Shown here one piece after another: positions 1-9,878 of a stretch of DNA of 37,509 bases. A program made the position numbers and the translations under genes. Source of the DNA: Rhodanobacteraceae bacterium (GTDB taxonomy: Bacteria > Pseudomonadota > Gammaproteobacteria > Xanthomonadales > SZUA-5). The notes beneath the pieces were generated by a model. It had not been told where the DNA came from and did not search any database. It saw only the letters and a list, made by a program, of their open reading frames with translations. The stretch is from positions 1-37,509 of the forward strand of contig JADKFD010000054.1 of assembly GCA_016717705.1 (NCBI GenBank), written 5' to 3'. Each line of letters starts with the position of its first letter. The first letter of the stretch is position 1.

Positions 1-1
1 C

Positions 2-664
2 ATGACCCGCATCCTGATCGCCGATGACCACCCGTTGTTCCGGGCGGCGCTGACGCAGGCGCTGCGCGAACTGGTGCCGGGGGCGAGTCTGGTCGAGGCG
101 GCGACGCTGGACGCCGTGCACCTATGGCTGGAGGCCAATCCCGACACCGATCTGGTGTTGCTGGATTTGCACATGCCGGGCAGCCATGGTCTGGCCGGGC
201 TGGCATCGATTCGCTGTCGCCATCCGGCGGTCGCGGTGGCAATGATCTCCGCCAACGACGATCCGCTGGTGATCGCCCGGGCGATCGATTTTGGTGCCCA
301 GGCCTTCATTCCCAAGAGCGCAGCGCCGGACGAAATCGGCGCCGCGCTGCAGGCGGTGTTTGCCTGCCAGGTCTGGGTGCCGCGCACGCTGGCGGGTCGC
401 GGCGCCAGCGAATCGCAGATCGACAAGGACCTGTCGCGCCGACTCGCCAGCCTGACCCCGCAGCAGTTCCGCGTGTTGGAGCTGGTCGCCCAGGGCAAGC
501 TCAACAAGCAGATCGCCGATGTCATGGGCATCCAGGAGCGCACCGTCAAGGCGCACCTGCAGGCGATTTTCGAGAAGCTCGGCGCGCGCAACCGCACCCA
601 GGCCGGGGTCTGCCTGCGCCAGCTCGAACTGATCGATCCGGCGCGCCAGGTCGAGGTGGTGTGA
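2..664 (+). CDS. LuxR/NarL-family response regulator, CrbR/ErdR-like
   Basis: A 220-residue cytoplasmic transcription regulator. Residues 1-120 form a receiver domain with the acidic pair D8/D9, the probable phosphoacceptor D55 (motif LLDLHMPG) and the conserved lysine in IPKSA near residue 105. Residues about 150-205 are a LuxR-type helix-turn-helix (LTPQQFRVLELVAQGKLNKQIA, then ERTVKAHLQAIFEKLGA). The next gene on the same strand, 122 bases downstream, encodes a transporter-fused hybrid histidine kinase. That pairing is the arrangement of CrbR/CrbS in Vibrio and ErdR/MxtR in Pseudomonas, which activate acetyl-CoA synthetase and acetate use. I infer the same partner relationship here; the target genes are not in the window. 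The start codon is the second base of the window, so the promoter is out of view, and a longer N-terminus cannot be excluded, though the receiver begins in the usual way at this Met. Confidence 0.85.
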   Translation: MTRILIADDHPLFRAALTQALRELVPGASLVEAATLDAVHLWLEANPDTDLVLLDLHMPGSHGLAGLASIRCRHPAVAVAMISANDDPLVIARAIDFGAQAFIPKSAAPDEIGAALQAVFACQVWVPRTLAGRGASESQIDKDLSRRLASLTPQQFRVLELVAQGKLNKQIADVMGIQERTVKAHLQAIFEKLGARNRTQAGVCLRQLELIDPARQVEVV

Positions 665-669
665 GGCGG

Positions 670-777
670 GGCACGCGGCACGGGGCACGGGGGCCGACTG
701 GGAAAGCCCGAAGCCCTCCGTCCCCTGTGCCCGTGCTCTTGCTCGTGCCGCCCCGTGCGCGCCCTGCCCCGGGCAAC
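670..777. repeat. Degenerate heptamer arrays in inverted orientation (GGGGCAC / GTGCCCC type)
   Basis: The gap between regulator and kinase begins with 7-bp units GGGGCAC, GCGGCAC, GGGGCAC on the plus strand. After a short spacer it holds C-rich units of the opposite orientation (GTGCCCG ... CGTGCCGCCCCGTGC). The second part is preceded by GTGCTCTTGCTCG, which resembles the sequence before the arrays near 33.2 kb. Arrays are short and imperfect. The kinase start has no strong ribosome binding site and lies 10 bases after this element. Confidence 0.55.
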
Positions 778-786
778 CGTGCCTCC

Positions 787-3700
787 ATGACTCCCGGCAC
801 CCTGCTGACCATCGGCGCCCTGCTCTGGGTCAGCCTGCTGTTCGCGGCCGCAGTTTTCGGCGAACGCCGACCGCAGGCTTTCGCGCGCCACTGGGCCTGG
901 ATCTACGCGCTGTCGCTGGCGGTTTACTGCACCTCGTGGACCTTCTACGGCACGGTGACCCAGGCCATGCGCCACGGCTGGTGGGTGCCGCCGACCTTCG
1001 TCGGCACCATCGTGTTGTACCTGCTGGCGTGGCCGATGTTGGTGCGCCTGGTGGAAGAGGCGCGCGCGCGCAACAGCACGTCGATTGCCGATCTTCTGGC
1101 CTCGCGCTTCGACAAGAGCGCCGGTGTCGCCGCGCTGGCGACCGGCATCGCCCTGATCGGACTGGTGCCCTACATCGCGCTGCAGCTGAAGGCAGTGGCG
1201 CAGAGCTTCGATCTGTTGGCGGGCGAGCTGTTCGCTGGCGTCCCCGGCGGCTGGCGCGACAGCGCAGCGCTGGCGGCGGTGCTGATGGCGCTGTTCGCGA
1301 TGTTGTTCGGCACGCGGCGCACCAGCGCCAGCGCGCATGGCGTGGTGCTGGCGATGGCCTTCGAGTCATTGATCAAGCTGGTGGCGCTGCTGGCGGTGGG
1401 CATCTATGCCGTGTTCGGTCTGCATGGCGGTTTTGGCGATCTGATACAGGCGGCGCGCCAGTTGCCCGCCGCCGACACCACCGGGCAGCAACTTCCTGAC
1501 GCTGGTGTTGCTGGGCGCGCTGGCGATGATCTCTTTGCCGCACCAGTTCCACCTGGCCGTGGTCGAGTGCCGCGATCCACGCGATGTGCGCCGCGCGCGC
1601 TGGCTGTTTCCGCTGTACCTGTTGCTGATCAGCGTCTTTCTGCTGCCGCTGGCCTGGTCCGGGGCAACTGCTGCTGGCGCAGACCTCGATTCCGAGCGAT
1701 CTGTACGTGCTCGGTCTGCCCTTGCGTTCGGGTGCCGAGCCGCTGGCGATTCTGGCCTTCCTGGGTGGTATCAGTGCCGCCACCGGCATGGTCGTGATGG
1801 CCACGCTGACCCTGGGCATCATGGTCGGCAACCATTGGCTGACACCGTTGTTGCTGGCTCGGGCCGGCGGCGATCTGCGCAACCGCGTGCTTTGGCAGCG
1901 CCGCGCGGTGATCGTCGCCGTGCTCGCCGCCGCCTATCTGTACTCGCGCTTCATCGGCGCCAGCGAGGCCCTCGCCGACGTCGGCGCGATCGCTTTTGCC
2001 GCGCTGGCGCAACTGGCGCCGGCGGTGCTGGCGGCGCTGTACTGGCCGCGCGCCAGTCGTCGCGGCGTGCTCGCCGGGATGGCGGCGGGTTCCGCACTGT
2101 GGGCCTATACGCTGCTGTTGCCGGCGCTGGCGTTGGGCGTCGGCGTGCCGCAGTGGCTGGTCGCCGGTCCATTCGGGATCGGCTTTCTGGCGCCGCATGC
2201 ACTGTTCGGCACCGGTGGGCTCGATCCACTCACGCACGGGGTCGTGTGGAGCCTGGCGGTCAACATCGCTGGCGCTGCTGGTGTGGGTATCGCGCAACGA
2301 TCAGGGCGACGCGCGCAACCCGGGACGCCGCCCGGCCGCTGACGCGCCGCAACTGCGCGATGTGGCCGCCAGCCTGCTCGACGCCCAACGGGTGTCCTTG
2401 CTGATCGGACCGCAGGGCGACGACGACGGCGAGCGCAGCGCCGACGATGGCGCGTTGACCGCGGTAGAGCACGAATTGTCTGCGCTGGTGGGCGCGGCTT
2501 CGGCACGCCTGTTGCTGGATGCCGCGCGGCGCGGCGCGCGCGGCGAGTTGCAGGCGATGACCCAGGTCGTCGGCGAGGCGCGTGTCGCAGTGTCCTTCAG
2601 CCACGCGATCCTCGACACCGCACTGGCCAATCTCAGCCAGGGTATCGCCGTCATCGATGGTGCCCTGCGCCTGGTGGCGTGGAACCAGCGCTACGAGCGC
2701 TTGCTCGGCTATCCGCCCGGCTTCCTCAGCGTCGGTCGTCCGGTCGCCGACCTGTTCCGCTTCAACGCCGAGCGCGGTCTGCTCGGTCCGGGCTCGGTGG
2801 AGGAATCGGTGCAGCGGCGGCTCGATTACCTCAAGCTGGGTTCGGCCTACGTGTTCGAACGCAACTGGCCGGATGGCACCGTGATCGAAATTCGCGGCAA
2901 TCCGATCGCCAGCGGCGGCTTTGTCACCACCTACACCGATATCAGTGCCTTCCGCCGTGCCGAAGCGGATCTGCTCAACGCCAACGAGACGCTGGAAGCG
3001 CGCGTGGAGTCGCGAACGCACGAACTGCTGGCGGCGACTGACGCAGCCGAGCGCGCCAATCAGGCGAAGACGCGCTTTCTGGCGGCGATCAGCCACGACC
3101 TGCTGCAACCGCTGAACGCCGCGAACCTGTTCACCCACGCGCTGGCGCAGCAGCTGAAGCACCCGCAATACCGCCCGGCGGTGCAGAACATCGCCAGCGC
3201 GCTCGGCAGCACCGAGTCGCTGTTGTCCGGGCTGCTGGATCTATCACGGCTGGACGCGGGTGGACTCTCGCCGCGCGTGCGCGCCTTCCCGGCCCGCGAA
3301 TTGCTGGACACGCTGACCACCGAATTCGGCGTCATGGCGCGCGAGCGCGGATTGACGCTGGCGACGGTACCCTCGCGTCTGTGGCTGATGAGCGATCCGC
3401 AATTGCTGCGCCGGGTGCTGCAGAATTTCGTCGCCAACGCGCTGCGCTACACCCAGCACGGTCAGGTATTGATCGGTCTGCGCCGACGTCTGGGCAGCGT
3501 CGAATTCCTGGTCGGCGATACCGGGCCGGGCATTGCCGTGGACGATCGCGAGCGCATCTTCGAGGAGTTCCAGCGCCTGCCGGCAGCGCGCGAGGCAGCG
3601 CCGGAAGGGCTCGGGCTGGGGCTGGCGATCGCCTCACGCATCACCCGATTGCTGGGCCACCCGATCATCTTGCGCACCGTGCCCGGACGCGGCACCCTGA

Positions 3701-4137
3701 TCGGCGTGCGCGTGCCGATCGCCGCGCCGCTGCCGCAGGCGACGGCAGTGCCAACGCCAGCGCCGCGCCCGATTGCCACCGGGCATCGCGTGCTGGTGGT
3801 CGACAACGAACCCGCCGGCCTGCGCGCACTGGCCACCTTGCTCACCGGCTGGGGCGTCGAAGTGCTCAGCGCCAGCAGTGGCCCCGCGGCAGAGGCGATG
3901 CTGGCGACGCAGCCAGTGGATGCCTGGATCCTCGACTACCACCTCGATGGCGGCCATACCGGCATTGAACTGCGGGCCAGCCTCGCCAGTCGTTACGGCG
4001 ACCATCCGGCAATCCTGATCAGCGCCGACCACGGCCCGGAGCTGCGTGCGCTCGCCGCCGAAAACGAGATCCACCTGCTGTACAAGCCGATCAAGCCGCT
4101 GGCGCTGCGTTCCTTGTTGTCGCGGCTGTGGGGGTGA
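787..4137 (+). CDS. SSS-transporter-fused hybrid sensor histidine kinase, CrbS/MxtR-like (frameshifted here)
   Basis: Inner-membrane sensor of about 1,115 residues after frame correction. The N-terminal half is a sodium:solute symporter (PutP/SLC5-like) domain with many membrane segments, starting MTPGTLLTIG and including AVYCTSWTFYGTV and SLPHQFHLAVVECRDP. A PAS-like region follows (ALANLSQGIAVIDGALRLVAWN), then a coiled coil, a HisKA box AISHDLLQPLNAANLF with the probable phospho-histidine near residue 769, an HATPase domain (NALRYT, GDTGPGIA, GLGLGLAI) and a C-terminal receiver with the aspartate in ILDYHLD near residue 1049. The frame moves by +1 at three points, near 1483-1485 (GGG), 1661-1664 (GGGG) and 2261-2269, all in the symporter half. 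The protein reads through perfectly once they are corrected, so I favour sequence errors; a real pseudogene is the alternative. Architecture and the adjacent LuxR regulator match the acetate-switch kinases CrbS/MxtR. Confidence 0.8.
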
Positions 4138-4144
4138 GCGAGAA

Positions 4145-4220
4145 GCATCGCGCGCAAGCGCGCTCCTACATCTCCGTAGCGAGTCCACCCAGGATTTGTA
4201 GGAGCGCGCTCGCGCGATGC
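4145..4220. repeat. REP-type inverted pair
   Basis: Two arms of 26 and 24 bases (4145-4170 and 4197-4220) are near-perfect reverse complements, separated by 26 bases. The arms carry GTAGGAGCGCGC and GCGCGATGC, the core seen again at 11.9-12.06 kb. The pair lies 8 bases after the kinase stop and could act as a transcription terminator or RNA-stabilising hairpin. REP palindromes of this form are common in Lysobacterales genomes; no RAYT transposase is present in this window. Confidence 0.8.
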
Positions 4221-4224
4221 TCTT

Positions 4225-4287
4225 CAACCAGCAACCAGCAACCAACAACCAACAACCAACAACCAACAACCAACAACCAACAACCAA
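4225..4287. repeat. Heptamer tandem array, 2 x CAACCAG + 7 x CAACCAA
   Basis: Nine contiguous 7-bp units without a gap. The array directly follows the REP pair and is preceded by GATGCTCTT. It ends at CAGCCGCC, 83 bases before the start of the next gene. Copy number of such a perfect array is likely to vary between strains. Confidence 0.9.
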
Positions 4288-4369
4288 CAGCCGCCCTGTC
4301 CCATCGGCCAATGGGCCGCGCTCGCTGCCGCGGCGTAACATGCAGCGTTCCACTGGCTGACGGTCGACC

Positions 4370-6246
4370 ATGCGCACCCCATTCCCGCTATTGCTGCTCG
4401 CGCTCGGAGCTTGCACGACGATGAACCAGAGTCCCCCGAAAGCGCAGCCGACGCCGCCGGCGCAGATGCTGCGCAGCGATGACTTGTTGACCGCTGGCCT
4501 GGGTGCGGCCGGATTGGCCGACGTCAAACCGCCGACGGTGACCGCGGATGCTGCCGGGCGCCGCCAGCTGGCCTATTACAACAACTGGCGCGGCATCGCC
4601 GACCTGTCCCCAGGTGGCGGCTACGGCAGCCTTTACGGCAAGCTGGCCGCGGTGCCGGGCAGCGAGAGCAAGGCCTGGATCGGCGAGGTCGGGTTGTGGC
4701 AGCCGCATGGCGTCATGGTGCAGATTCCCGACAGCTTCGATCCGGACCGACCGTGCGTGCTGGTGGCGCCGGTTTCAGGTTCACGCGGGATCTATGGCGC
4801 GTTGGCAACCGCGGGAGCTTGGGCACTGGCGCATGGCTGCGCCGTGGTCAGCACCGACAAGGGCGCCGGCACCGGATTTTTCGATCTGGATGCGGCGATT
4901 GGCCTGGCGATCGACGGCGAGCCGGTTCCGGCCGGCGCGCAGGCCGGCTTCATTGCCGATGCCTTGCCACCTGCTGCCAGCGGCGAGGTGCGCGGCGTGG
5001 CGGTCAAGCACGCCCACTCCAAGGACAATCCGGAGGCGCATTGGGGACGCATGACGCTGTCGGCGGCGCGCTTTGCCCTGCTGGTACTGGAGCAGCGCTT
5101 CCCGGGCAAGCGCTTCACTGCCGCCAACACCCAGGTGATTGCTGCCAGCATCTCCAACGGCGGCGGGGCTGTGCTGCATGCACTGGAGAAGACACCGAGG
5201 GACTGATCGACGCGGTGGTGGTGGCGGCGCCGCAGATCAGCGTGGCTGGCGTGCCGAGCCTGCTCGATTACGCCACGCAGGCGGCATTGCTGGCGCCGTG
5301 TGCGCAATTGTTGCCGGAGCTTTCGGCCACGCCGCTGGCTCCTTTTCTGGCCCTGCGCCAGGCAGAATTTCAGGCGCGTTGCAGCGCACTGGCGCAACGC
5401 GGCTGGGTCGCCGGCGGCGACCTCCAGGCGCAGGCGCGATCGGCCTACGAGCGGCTGCGCGGTCTGGGCTTTCCGGACACGGCGATGTCCAACAACGCCA
5501 CCAATATTGCCGCCGACCTGTGGCGTGCCGTGGCGGTCAGCTACAGCCAGGCCTACGCGCGCGCTGGCGCCGACGAGCGCCTGTGCGGCTACTACTTCGC
5601 GATGCTCGGTGCCGACGGCAAGCCGCGCGTGGCGACCGATGCGGATCGCGCCGCATGGTTTGCCAACTCCTCCGGCGTGGCGCCGAGTGCTGGCGTGCAG
5701 ATCGTTGGTCCGATCGGTGAGGGCGCCGACCCGGCGCTCGCCGGACTGCTCTGCTTGCGCCAGGCCTACGAGGCCAAGACGCCATTGGGGGATCGCATCC
5801 GCCAGGGTGAGGGCGAGCTGCGCGCACGGGGACAGTTGCCGAATCGTCCGGTGGTGATCATCCACGGTCGCGAAGATGGCCTGGTGCCGGTCGGCGCGAC
5901 CTCGCGTCCATACGTCGAGTCGGTGCTGCGACATGGTGCGAGCAGTCTCTCCTACTGGGAAATCGAGCACGCCCAGCATTTCGACGGCTTTCTGCCGCAG
6001 CCGGCTTACGCCAGCCGCCACGTGCCCCTGTTGCCGTACTTTTATCAGGCGCTCGACCAGGTCTACGCCAAGCTCAACGGCGGCGCGGCGCCGGCACCCA
6101 GCCAGGTGGTGCGCAGCCAGCGGCGTGGCCTGAATGCCGACGGCAGCGCACCGCCGATGACCGCGGAACACCTGGGCCAGTTGCGCGCCGATCCGGGAAG
6201 CGACGCCATCGGTCTGGTCGGCGACCAGCTGGTGGTGCCGCAGTAG
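4370..6246 (+). CDS. D-(-)-3-hydroxybutyrate oligomer hydrolase-like lipoprotein (one frameshift)
   Basis: Predicted to hydrolyse soluble 3-hydroxybutyrate oligomers released from poly-3-hydroxybutyrate. The N-terminus MRTPFPLLLLALGAC is a lipoprotein-type signal with the lipobox cysteine at residue 15. The body matches the 3HBOH family: LAYYNNWRGIADLSPGGGYG, the alpha/beta-hydrolase nucleophile region AASISNGGG, the segment SNNATNIAADLW, an Asp in IIHGREDGLVPV and a late His in IEHAQHFDGF. The frame breaks near 5190 (one G missing in a GAAG(G)AC context). On the other side the protein continues directly as EGLIDAVVVAAPQ, giving about 625 residues, close to family length. The stop codon TAG lies inside the start of a repeat element (GTAGGTCACG). 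The neighbouring CrbSR-like pair suggests a local theme of acetate, acetoacetate and 3-hydroxybutyrate use; this is inference. Confidence 0.8.
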
Positions 6247-6341
6247 GTCACGCTGGCCGCGCAACGGACCAGGTGACAGCGACGCGGCGCAGCTGCGTAG
6301 CTCCGTAGCCCGGTGTACGCGCCACCGGCGCGTTCACCGGG
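6243..6341. repeat. Intergenic repeat with palindrome (family shared with 31.77 kb)
   Basis: The sequence from 6243 (GTAGGTCACGCTGGCCGCGC) is nearly identical to 31774 onward. It is followed by a stem with arms CCCGGTG (6309-6315) and CACCGGG (6335-6341), extended by imperfect inner pairing. Two copies in one window point to a dispersed family. Confidence 0.6.
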
Positions 6342-6358
6342 TACTTGCCGCAAGTCCT

Positions 6359-6387
6359 GCCGGTGAATCGCTGCGCGATACACCGGC
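6359..6387 (-). terminator. Hairpin directly after the RDD gene
   Basis: Arms GCCGGTG (6359-6365) and CACCGGC (6381-6387) with further inner pairing (ATCGC/GCGAT) lie immediately 3' of the stop of the minus-strand gene. There is no clear T tract, so termination is a guess from position. The convergent plus-strand hydrolase also ends nearby. Confidence 0.45.
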
Positions 6388-7389
6388 CTACAGGGTCAGC
6401 AGCGCCTCGTAGGCCAGTCGCATCCACATACCGTCGAACCATAGCGACCAGGCAATCGCCAGCACGACCAGCGCCGCCCACCAGCGATTGCTCGTCAGCG
6501 GCGTGCTGCGAATGCTCAGATTCAAGGCCCGATCCCAGTGCGTGCGACCGGTTCCGACCAACCCGGCGAAGGCGAAGCCGTAGGCCACCAGGGTGAATGG
6601 CATGATCAACAGGGCCTGGCCGAGCAAGGCCACGCGCCCCGCGCGTTGCCAGCCCAGATTCAGGCCCGGCGCCGCGCCATTGCGGTCGACCACCCGCAAG
6701 CCGAGTAACAGGCGCCCGGGCGTATAGCCGGTCAGCCCCAGCGCTACAGCCTCCAGGGGCAGCGCCGCAAGCAGCAGCAGCGCGGGTGCGAAGAAGCCAA
6801 ATTCCTGCAGTTCGACCTGCGGACTGCCCAGCGTCCACAGCCCGAGGCGCAAACCGATCACGCTGAGCAGCGCCCAGCCGATGCCACCCAGCACGGCAAG
6901 ATCGATCTGCCGCGCAAGCAGCCGGCGCAGGCCCTGCGCCGCGCGCTCGCGCTTCTCGGCAAGCTCGCCGCTCCTGGCGCTACTGAGCAGCGCATCGGCC
7001 ACCGCCGCCGGCGACTTGCCGTGCAGCGATCGTCGCCAGTCGTCGTCGGGTCGGGCCGGCCCGGTTCCGGGCAACGGCGGCGCGCCGGGCGCGGCTTTCG
7101 TCGTCGGCGCAGGCGATTTCCGGGCTGCCGTCTTTTGCGCGCGGGACTCGGCGGCGGCCGGCGTGCGCGCCGCTTCAGTCTTGCCGGCATTTGGCAGGTC
7201 GGCCGAGGCGTAGCGGATTCCGAGCGCACGGCGCAGCGGCACCCATTCGGACTCGCGCAGCGTCCACACCAGATTCTCGTCGGCGACCTTGCCGCTGTCG
7301 CGCAGCGCCTGCAGCTGCACACGCGTGAACGGCCCCTGCGCCAGACCCTCGCTATCCGCAACAAACCAGCCGTCGCCGCTTTCGATCAT
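6388..7389 (-). CDS. GYF_2 domain and RDD-family membrane protein
   Basis: A 333-residue inner-membrane protein. Residues 1-60 form a GYF_2-type domain (GWFVADSEGLAQGPFTRVQLQALRDSGK, ending ESEWVPLRRAL), a fold often found at the N-terminus of bacterial membrane proteins. Residues about 65-150 are an Ala/Pro/Lys-rich linker with low complexity. The rest is an RDD domain with the typical Arg in LLARQIDLAVLGG, the Asp pair in VVDRNG and at least four hydrophobic segments, including the last (WWAALVVLAIAWSLWF). RDD proteins have been linked to Na+/H+ exchange or protein targeting in some species, but no activity can be assigned here. It is divergent from the DUF885 gene, with 109 bases between starts that must hold both promoters. 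Confidence 0.8.
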   Translation of the reverse strand: MIESGDGWFVADSEGLAQGPFTRVQLQALRDSGKVADENLVWTLRESEWVPLRRALGIRYASADLPNAGKTEAARTPAAAESRAQKTAARKSPAPTTKAAPGAPPLPGTGPARPDDDWRRSLHGKSPAAVADALLSSARSGELAEKRERAAQGLRRLLARQIDLAVLGGIGWALLSVIGLRLGLWTLGSPQVELQEFGFFAPALLLLAALPLEAVALGLTGYTPGRLLLGLRVVDRNGAAPGLNLGWQRAGRVALLGQALLIMPFTLVAYGFAFAGLVGTGRTHWDRALNLSIRSTPLTSNRWWAALVVLAIAWSLWFDGMWMRLAYEALLTL

Positions 7390-7498
7390 GTCTGCACTCG
7401 GTCATCGGGGCGCACGCCGCGGCAGCCTGCGTCAGTGCCCCGCGCGCGTCAAGCCCGGGACACGCCGCTATGCTCGGCGCTCTCAGGAGAATGCCGCC

Positions 7499-9265
7499 AT
7501 GAGTCGAACCATCCTCGCGCTGTTGCTGTGCTGCCTGCCGCTGCTGGCCAGCGCGAGCGGTCCGCGCGGGCGCTTCCGCGACATCTGGCAGGCCGAATGG
7601 GCGTGGCGCCTGCAGCAGCAGCCACAATTCGCCACCAGTGTCGGCGTCCACGCCTACGACGACAAACTCGGCGAGGTTGGCCCGGATGCGCAGCAATATC
7701 GGTTGCAGTACTGGCGCGCGGTGCTCGCCCAACTCGATCGCATCGCGCCGGACAAGCTGGATGGCGCTACCCGTATCGACTACCTGATCTATCGCGCGCA
7801 GATCGAGAGTTTCATCGGCAACATCGAGTTGGGCAGCAGCGAGATGCCGCTGAACTCGGATTCCGCCTTCTATACCGATCTGGCCTTTCTGCCGCGCCAG
7901 CACCGCTTTGTCGATGCCGATGATGTGCGCCGTTATATTGCCCGACTGCGCGCGATCCCGGCCTATTTCGACCAGCATATGGCATTGCTGGAAGCTGGCC
8001 TGAAAAGCGGGCGCACCCTGCCCAAAGTCGTGCTGCAGGGGCGCGATCAGCCGATTGCCAAGGTCGCCGGCCTGAAAGACCCCCAGGCCAGCGGCTATTA
8101 CGAGCCGCTGCGGCGGCTGCCAGCAACGATGGCGCCAAAACTGGTTGCGGAGCTGCAACAGCAGGCGCGCGCAGCCATTGTCGAGGCGGTCATTCCGGCG
8201 CATGCCAAGCTGCTGCGTTTCATGCGTGAACGCTATATCCCCGGCGCGCGCAGCACGCTTTCGGCTTCACGCCTGCCCAAGGGCGAGGCGTGGTACCGCC
8301 GGCAGATCCTGGACTACGTCACCGAGGACCTGACCCCGGCGCAGATCCATCGCATCGGCCTGGATGAGGTCGCCCGCATCCAGGGCGAGATGGAGCAGAT
8401 CATCGGTGAACTCAAGTTCGACGGTGACTTCGCCGCCTTCCTCAAATTCCTGCGCAGCGACCCGCAGTTCTATGCCCGTTCGCCCGACGAGTTGCTGGCG
8501 CACGCGGCTTGGGTGGCCAAACGCGCCGATGGTGCCTTGCCGAAATTCTTCGGGCGCTTGCCGCGTCTGCCCTACGGCGTGCAGGCGGTACCCGATGCTA
8601 TCGCGCCGTACTACACCGGAGGCCGCTACGTGCCGCCGGCACAAGGCTCCAATGAGCCCGGCTGGTACTGGGTCAATACCTATGACCTGCCGAGCCGGCC
8701 GCTGTACACGCTGCCGGCGCTGACCTTGCACGAAGCGGTGCCAGGGCATCATCTGCAGGGCGCGCTGGCGGCCGAGCAGGGCGCGCAACCGCCATTCCGG
8801 CGCTACAGCTACATCTCGGCTTACGGTGAGGGTTGGGCCCTGTATGCCGAGGAACTCGGTGTCGAGATGGGCATCTACCGCACGCCCTACGAGCGCTTTG
8901 GCCAATTGACCTACGCCATGTGGCGCGCCTGTCGCCTGGTGGTCGACACCGGTATCCACAGCCAGGACTGGACGCGCCAGCGGGCGCTCGACTACATGCT
9001 CAGCCACACCGCGATGAGCACGCACGAGATCAACACCGAAGTCGATCGCTACATCTCCTGGCCGGGCCAGGCGCTGAGCTACATGATCGGCATGATCCGC
9101 ATCCGCGATTTGCGCCGTGAAGCGGAAACCGCGCTGGGTCCCGATTTCGACCTGCGCGCCTTCCACGACAGCGTGCTCGAACTCGGCTCGGTGCCGTTGC
9201 CGATCCTGGCCGAACATGTGCGCGGGTGGATCGAGTTGCAGAAGGGGCGGGTGGGGGACGGGTGA
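7499..9265 (+). CDS. DUF885 family protein, predicted secreted metallopeptidase-like
   Basis: A 588-residue protein. The start at 7499 is chosen because CAGGAGA lies 9 bases upstream and the resulting N-terminus, MSRTILALLLCCLPLLASASG, is a clean Sec signal peptide. Most of the chain is DUF885 (PF05960). The motif HEAVPGHHLQ near residue 411, followed by EGWALYAEELG, is the family's probable zinc site and resembles HExxH peptidases. Downstream pieces (YMIGMIRIRDLRREAE and FHDSVLELGSVPLPIL) are also family-typical. Substrate is unknown. The reading frame is intact over its full length, unlike several neighbours. The stop is at 9263-9265, 9 bases before a heptamer element. Confidence 0.85.
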   Translation: MSRTILALLLCCLPLLASASGPRGRFRDIWQAEWAWRLQQQPQFATSVGVHAYDDKLGEVGPDAQQYRLQYWRAVLAQLDRIAPDKLDGATRIDYLIYRAQIESFIGNIELGSSEMPLNSDSAFYTDLAFLPRQHRFVDADDVRRYIARLRAIPAYFDQHMALLEAGLKSGRTLPKVVLQGRDQPIAKVAGLKDPQASGYYEPLRRLPATMAPKLVAELQQQARAAIVEAVIPAHAKLLRFMRERYIPGARSTLSASRLPKGEAWYRRQILDYVTEDLTPAQIHRIGLDEVARIQGEMEQIIGELKFDGDFAAFLKFLRSDPQFYARSPDELLAHAAWVAKRADGALPKFFGRLPRLPYGVQAVPDAIAPYYTGGRYVPPAQGSNEPGWYWVNTYDLPSRPLYTLPALTLHEAVPGHHLQGALAAEQGAQPPFRRYSYISAYGEGWALYAEELGVEMGIYRTPYERFGQLTYAMWRACRLVVDTGIHSQDWTRQRALDYMLSHTAMSTHEINTEVDRYISWPGQALSYMIGMIRIRDLRREAETALGPDFDLRAFHDSVLELGSVPLPILAEHVRGWIELQKGRVGDG

Positions 9266-9274
9266 AGCCAAAGG

Positions 9275-9392
9275 CGGGGCTGGGGACTGGGGGCTGGGGC
9301 GCGCCCCCGTTGGCTGTCGCCAGACTCGATCAACCGATATTCGTCACTCAAGGCCGCGAACGCGCGCCCCTGCCCCCAGCCCCGCTCCTGCG
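9275..9392. repeat. G/C-rich heptamer arrays in inverted orientation
   Basis: Plus-strand 7-bp units of GGGGACT/GGGGGCT type run from 9275 to about 9302. The reverse complement type (CCCCTGC, CCCCAGC, CCCGCTC) lies at about 9366-9390, so the two can pair across a spacer of about 60 bases. On the minus strand the first array is followed by GGCTTCACCC, the same end as arrays at 29.3 and 33.2 kb. It sits between convergent genes and may terminate both. Confidence 0.6.
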
Positions 9393-9398
9393 GTTTCC

Positions 9399-9707
9399 TC
9401 ACCAGCGCTGCCGATCGTGTGTCTGGCGCCAGATGGCGGCGCTGCTGCGGTTGAGGCGGCGCTGCAGGTCGGCGCGCTCGTAGGGGCCGAGGTAGCCGTC
9501 GGCGCGATAGTGGCGTTCGATATGACCGATACGCGCCTGTCGCGCGCCGAGGCGTGCCGTCTCGGCGGGTGTCAGCGCGCCACGCGCGATGCCCGCGTCG
9601 ATGCGTGCGGATTGATGCCATTGGCGCCCATTGACGCCCGAATGCGCATCGGCATTGCTCGCGACGCTGAAGGTCAGGGCGAGCAGCAGGGGCAGCAGCA
9701 GTTTCAT
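9399..9707 (-). CDS. Small secreted hypothetical protein
   Basis: A 102-residue protein with a signal peptide (MKLLLPLLLALTFSVASNADA) and a basic, helical mature part: QSARIDAGIARGALTPAETARLGARQARI, then HYRADGYLGPYERADLQRRLNRSSAAIW. I recognise the pattern of a small periplasmic family seen in Lysobacterales and Burkholderiales, with an internal duplication-like helix motif (G-x-L-T/G-x-x-E-x-x-x-L). No function is known to me. It is convergent with the DUF885 gene and divergent from the S9 peptidase gene, with 171 bases between the two starts. Confidence 0.7.
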   Translation of the reverse strand: MKLLLPLLLALTFSVASNADAHSGVNGRQWHQSARIDAGIARGALTPAETARLGARQARIGHIERHYRADGYLGPYERADLQRRLNRSSAAIWRQTHDRQRW

Positions 9708-9878
9708 GGTTGGACTCCAGTTGGTTGGCGATGACGAAAAACGCAGATGCGCGCCACGCGTTGACGCGCAGCGCTGACGATTCAGCCACGGTTCGGTCTC
9801 CCACCGCCGATATCCGAACTATCGTTTCGACCAGCGTCCGGATTAGAGTCGGCCCTGGCCTATCGACTGAGGAACCCC

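Noticed and set aside
4225..4287. Coding repeat (Leu/Val/Gly/Cys/Trp-rich minus-strand frame through the CAACCAA array)
   Set aside because: A simple repeat is open in several frames; no ribosome binding site or flanking protein sequence supports it.
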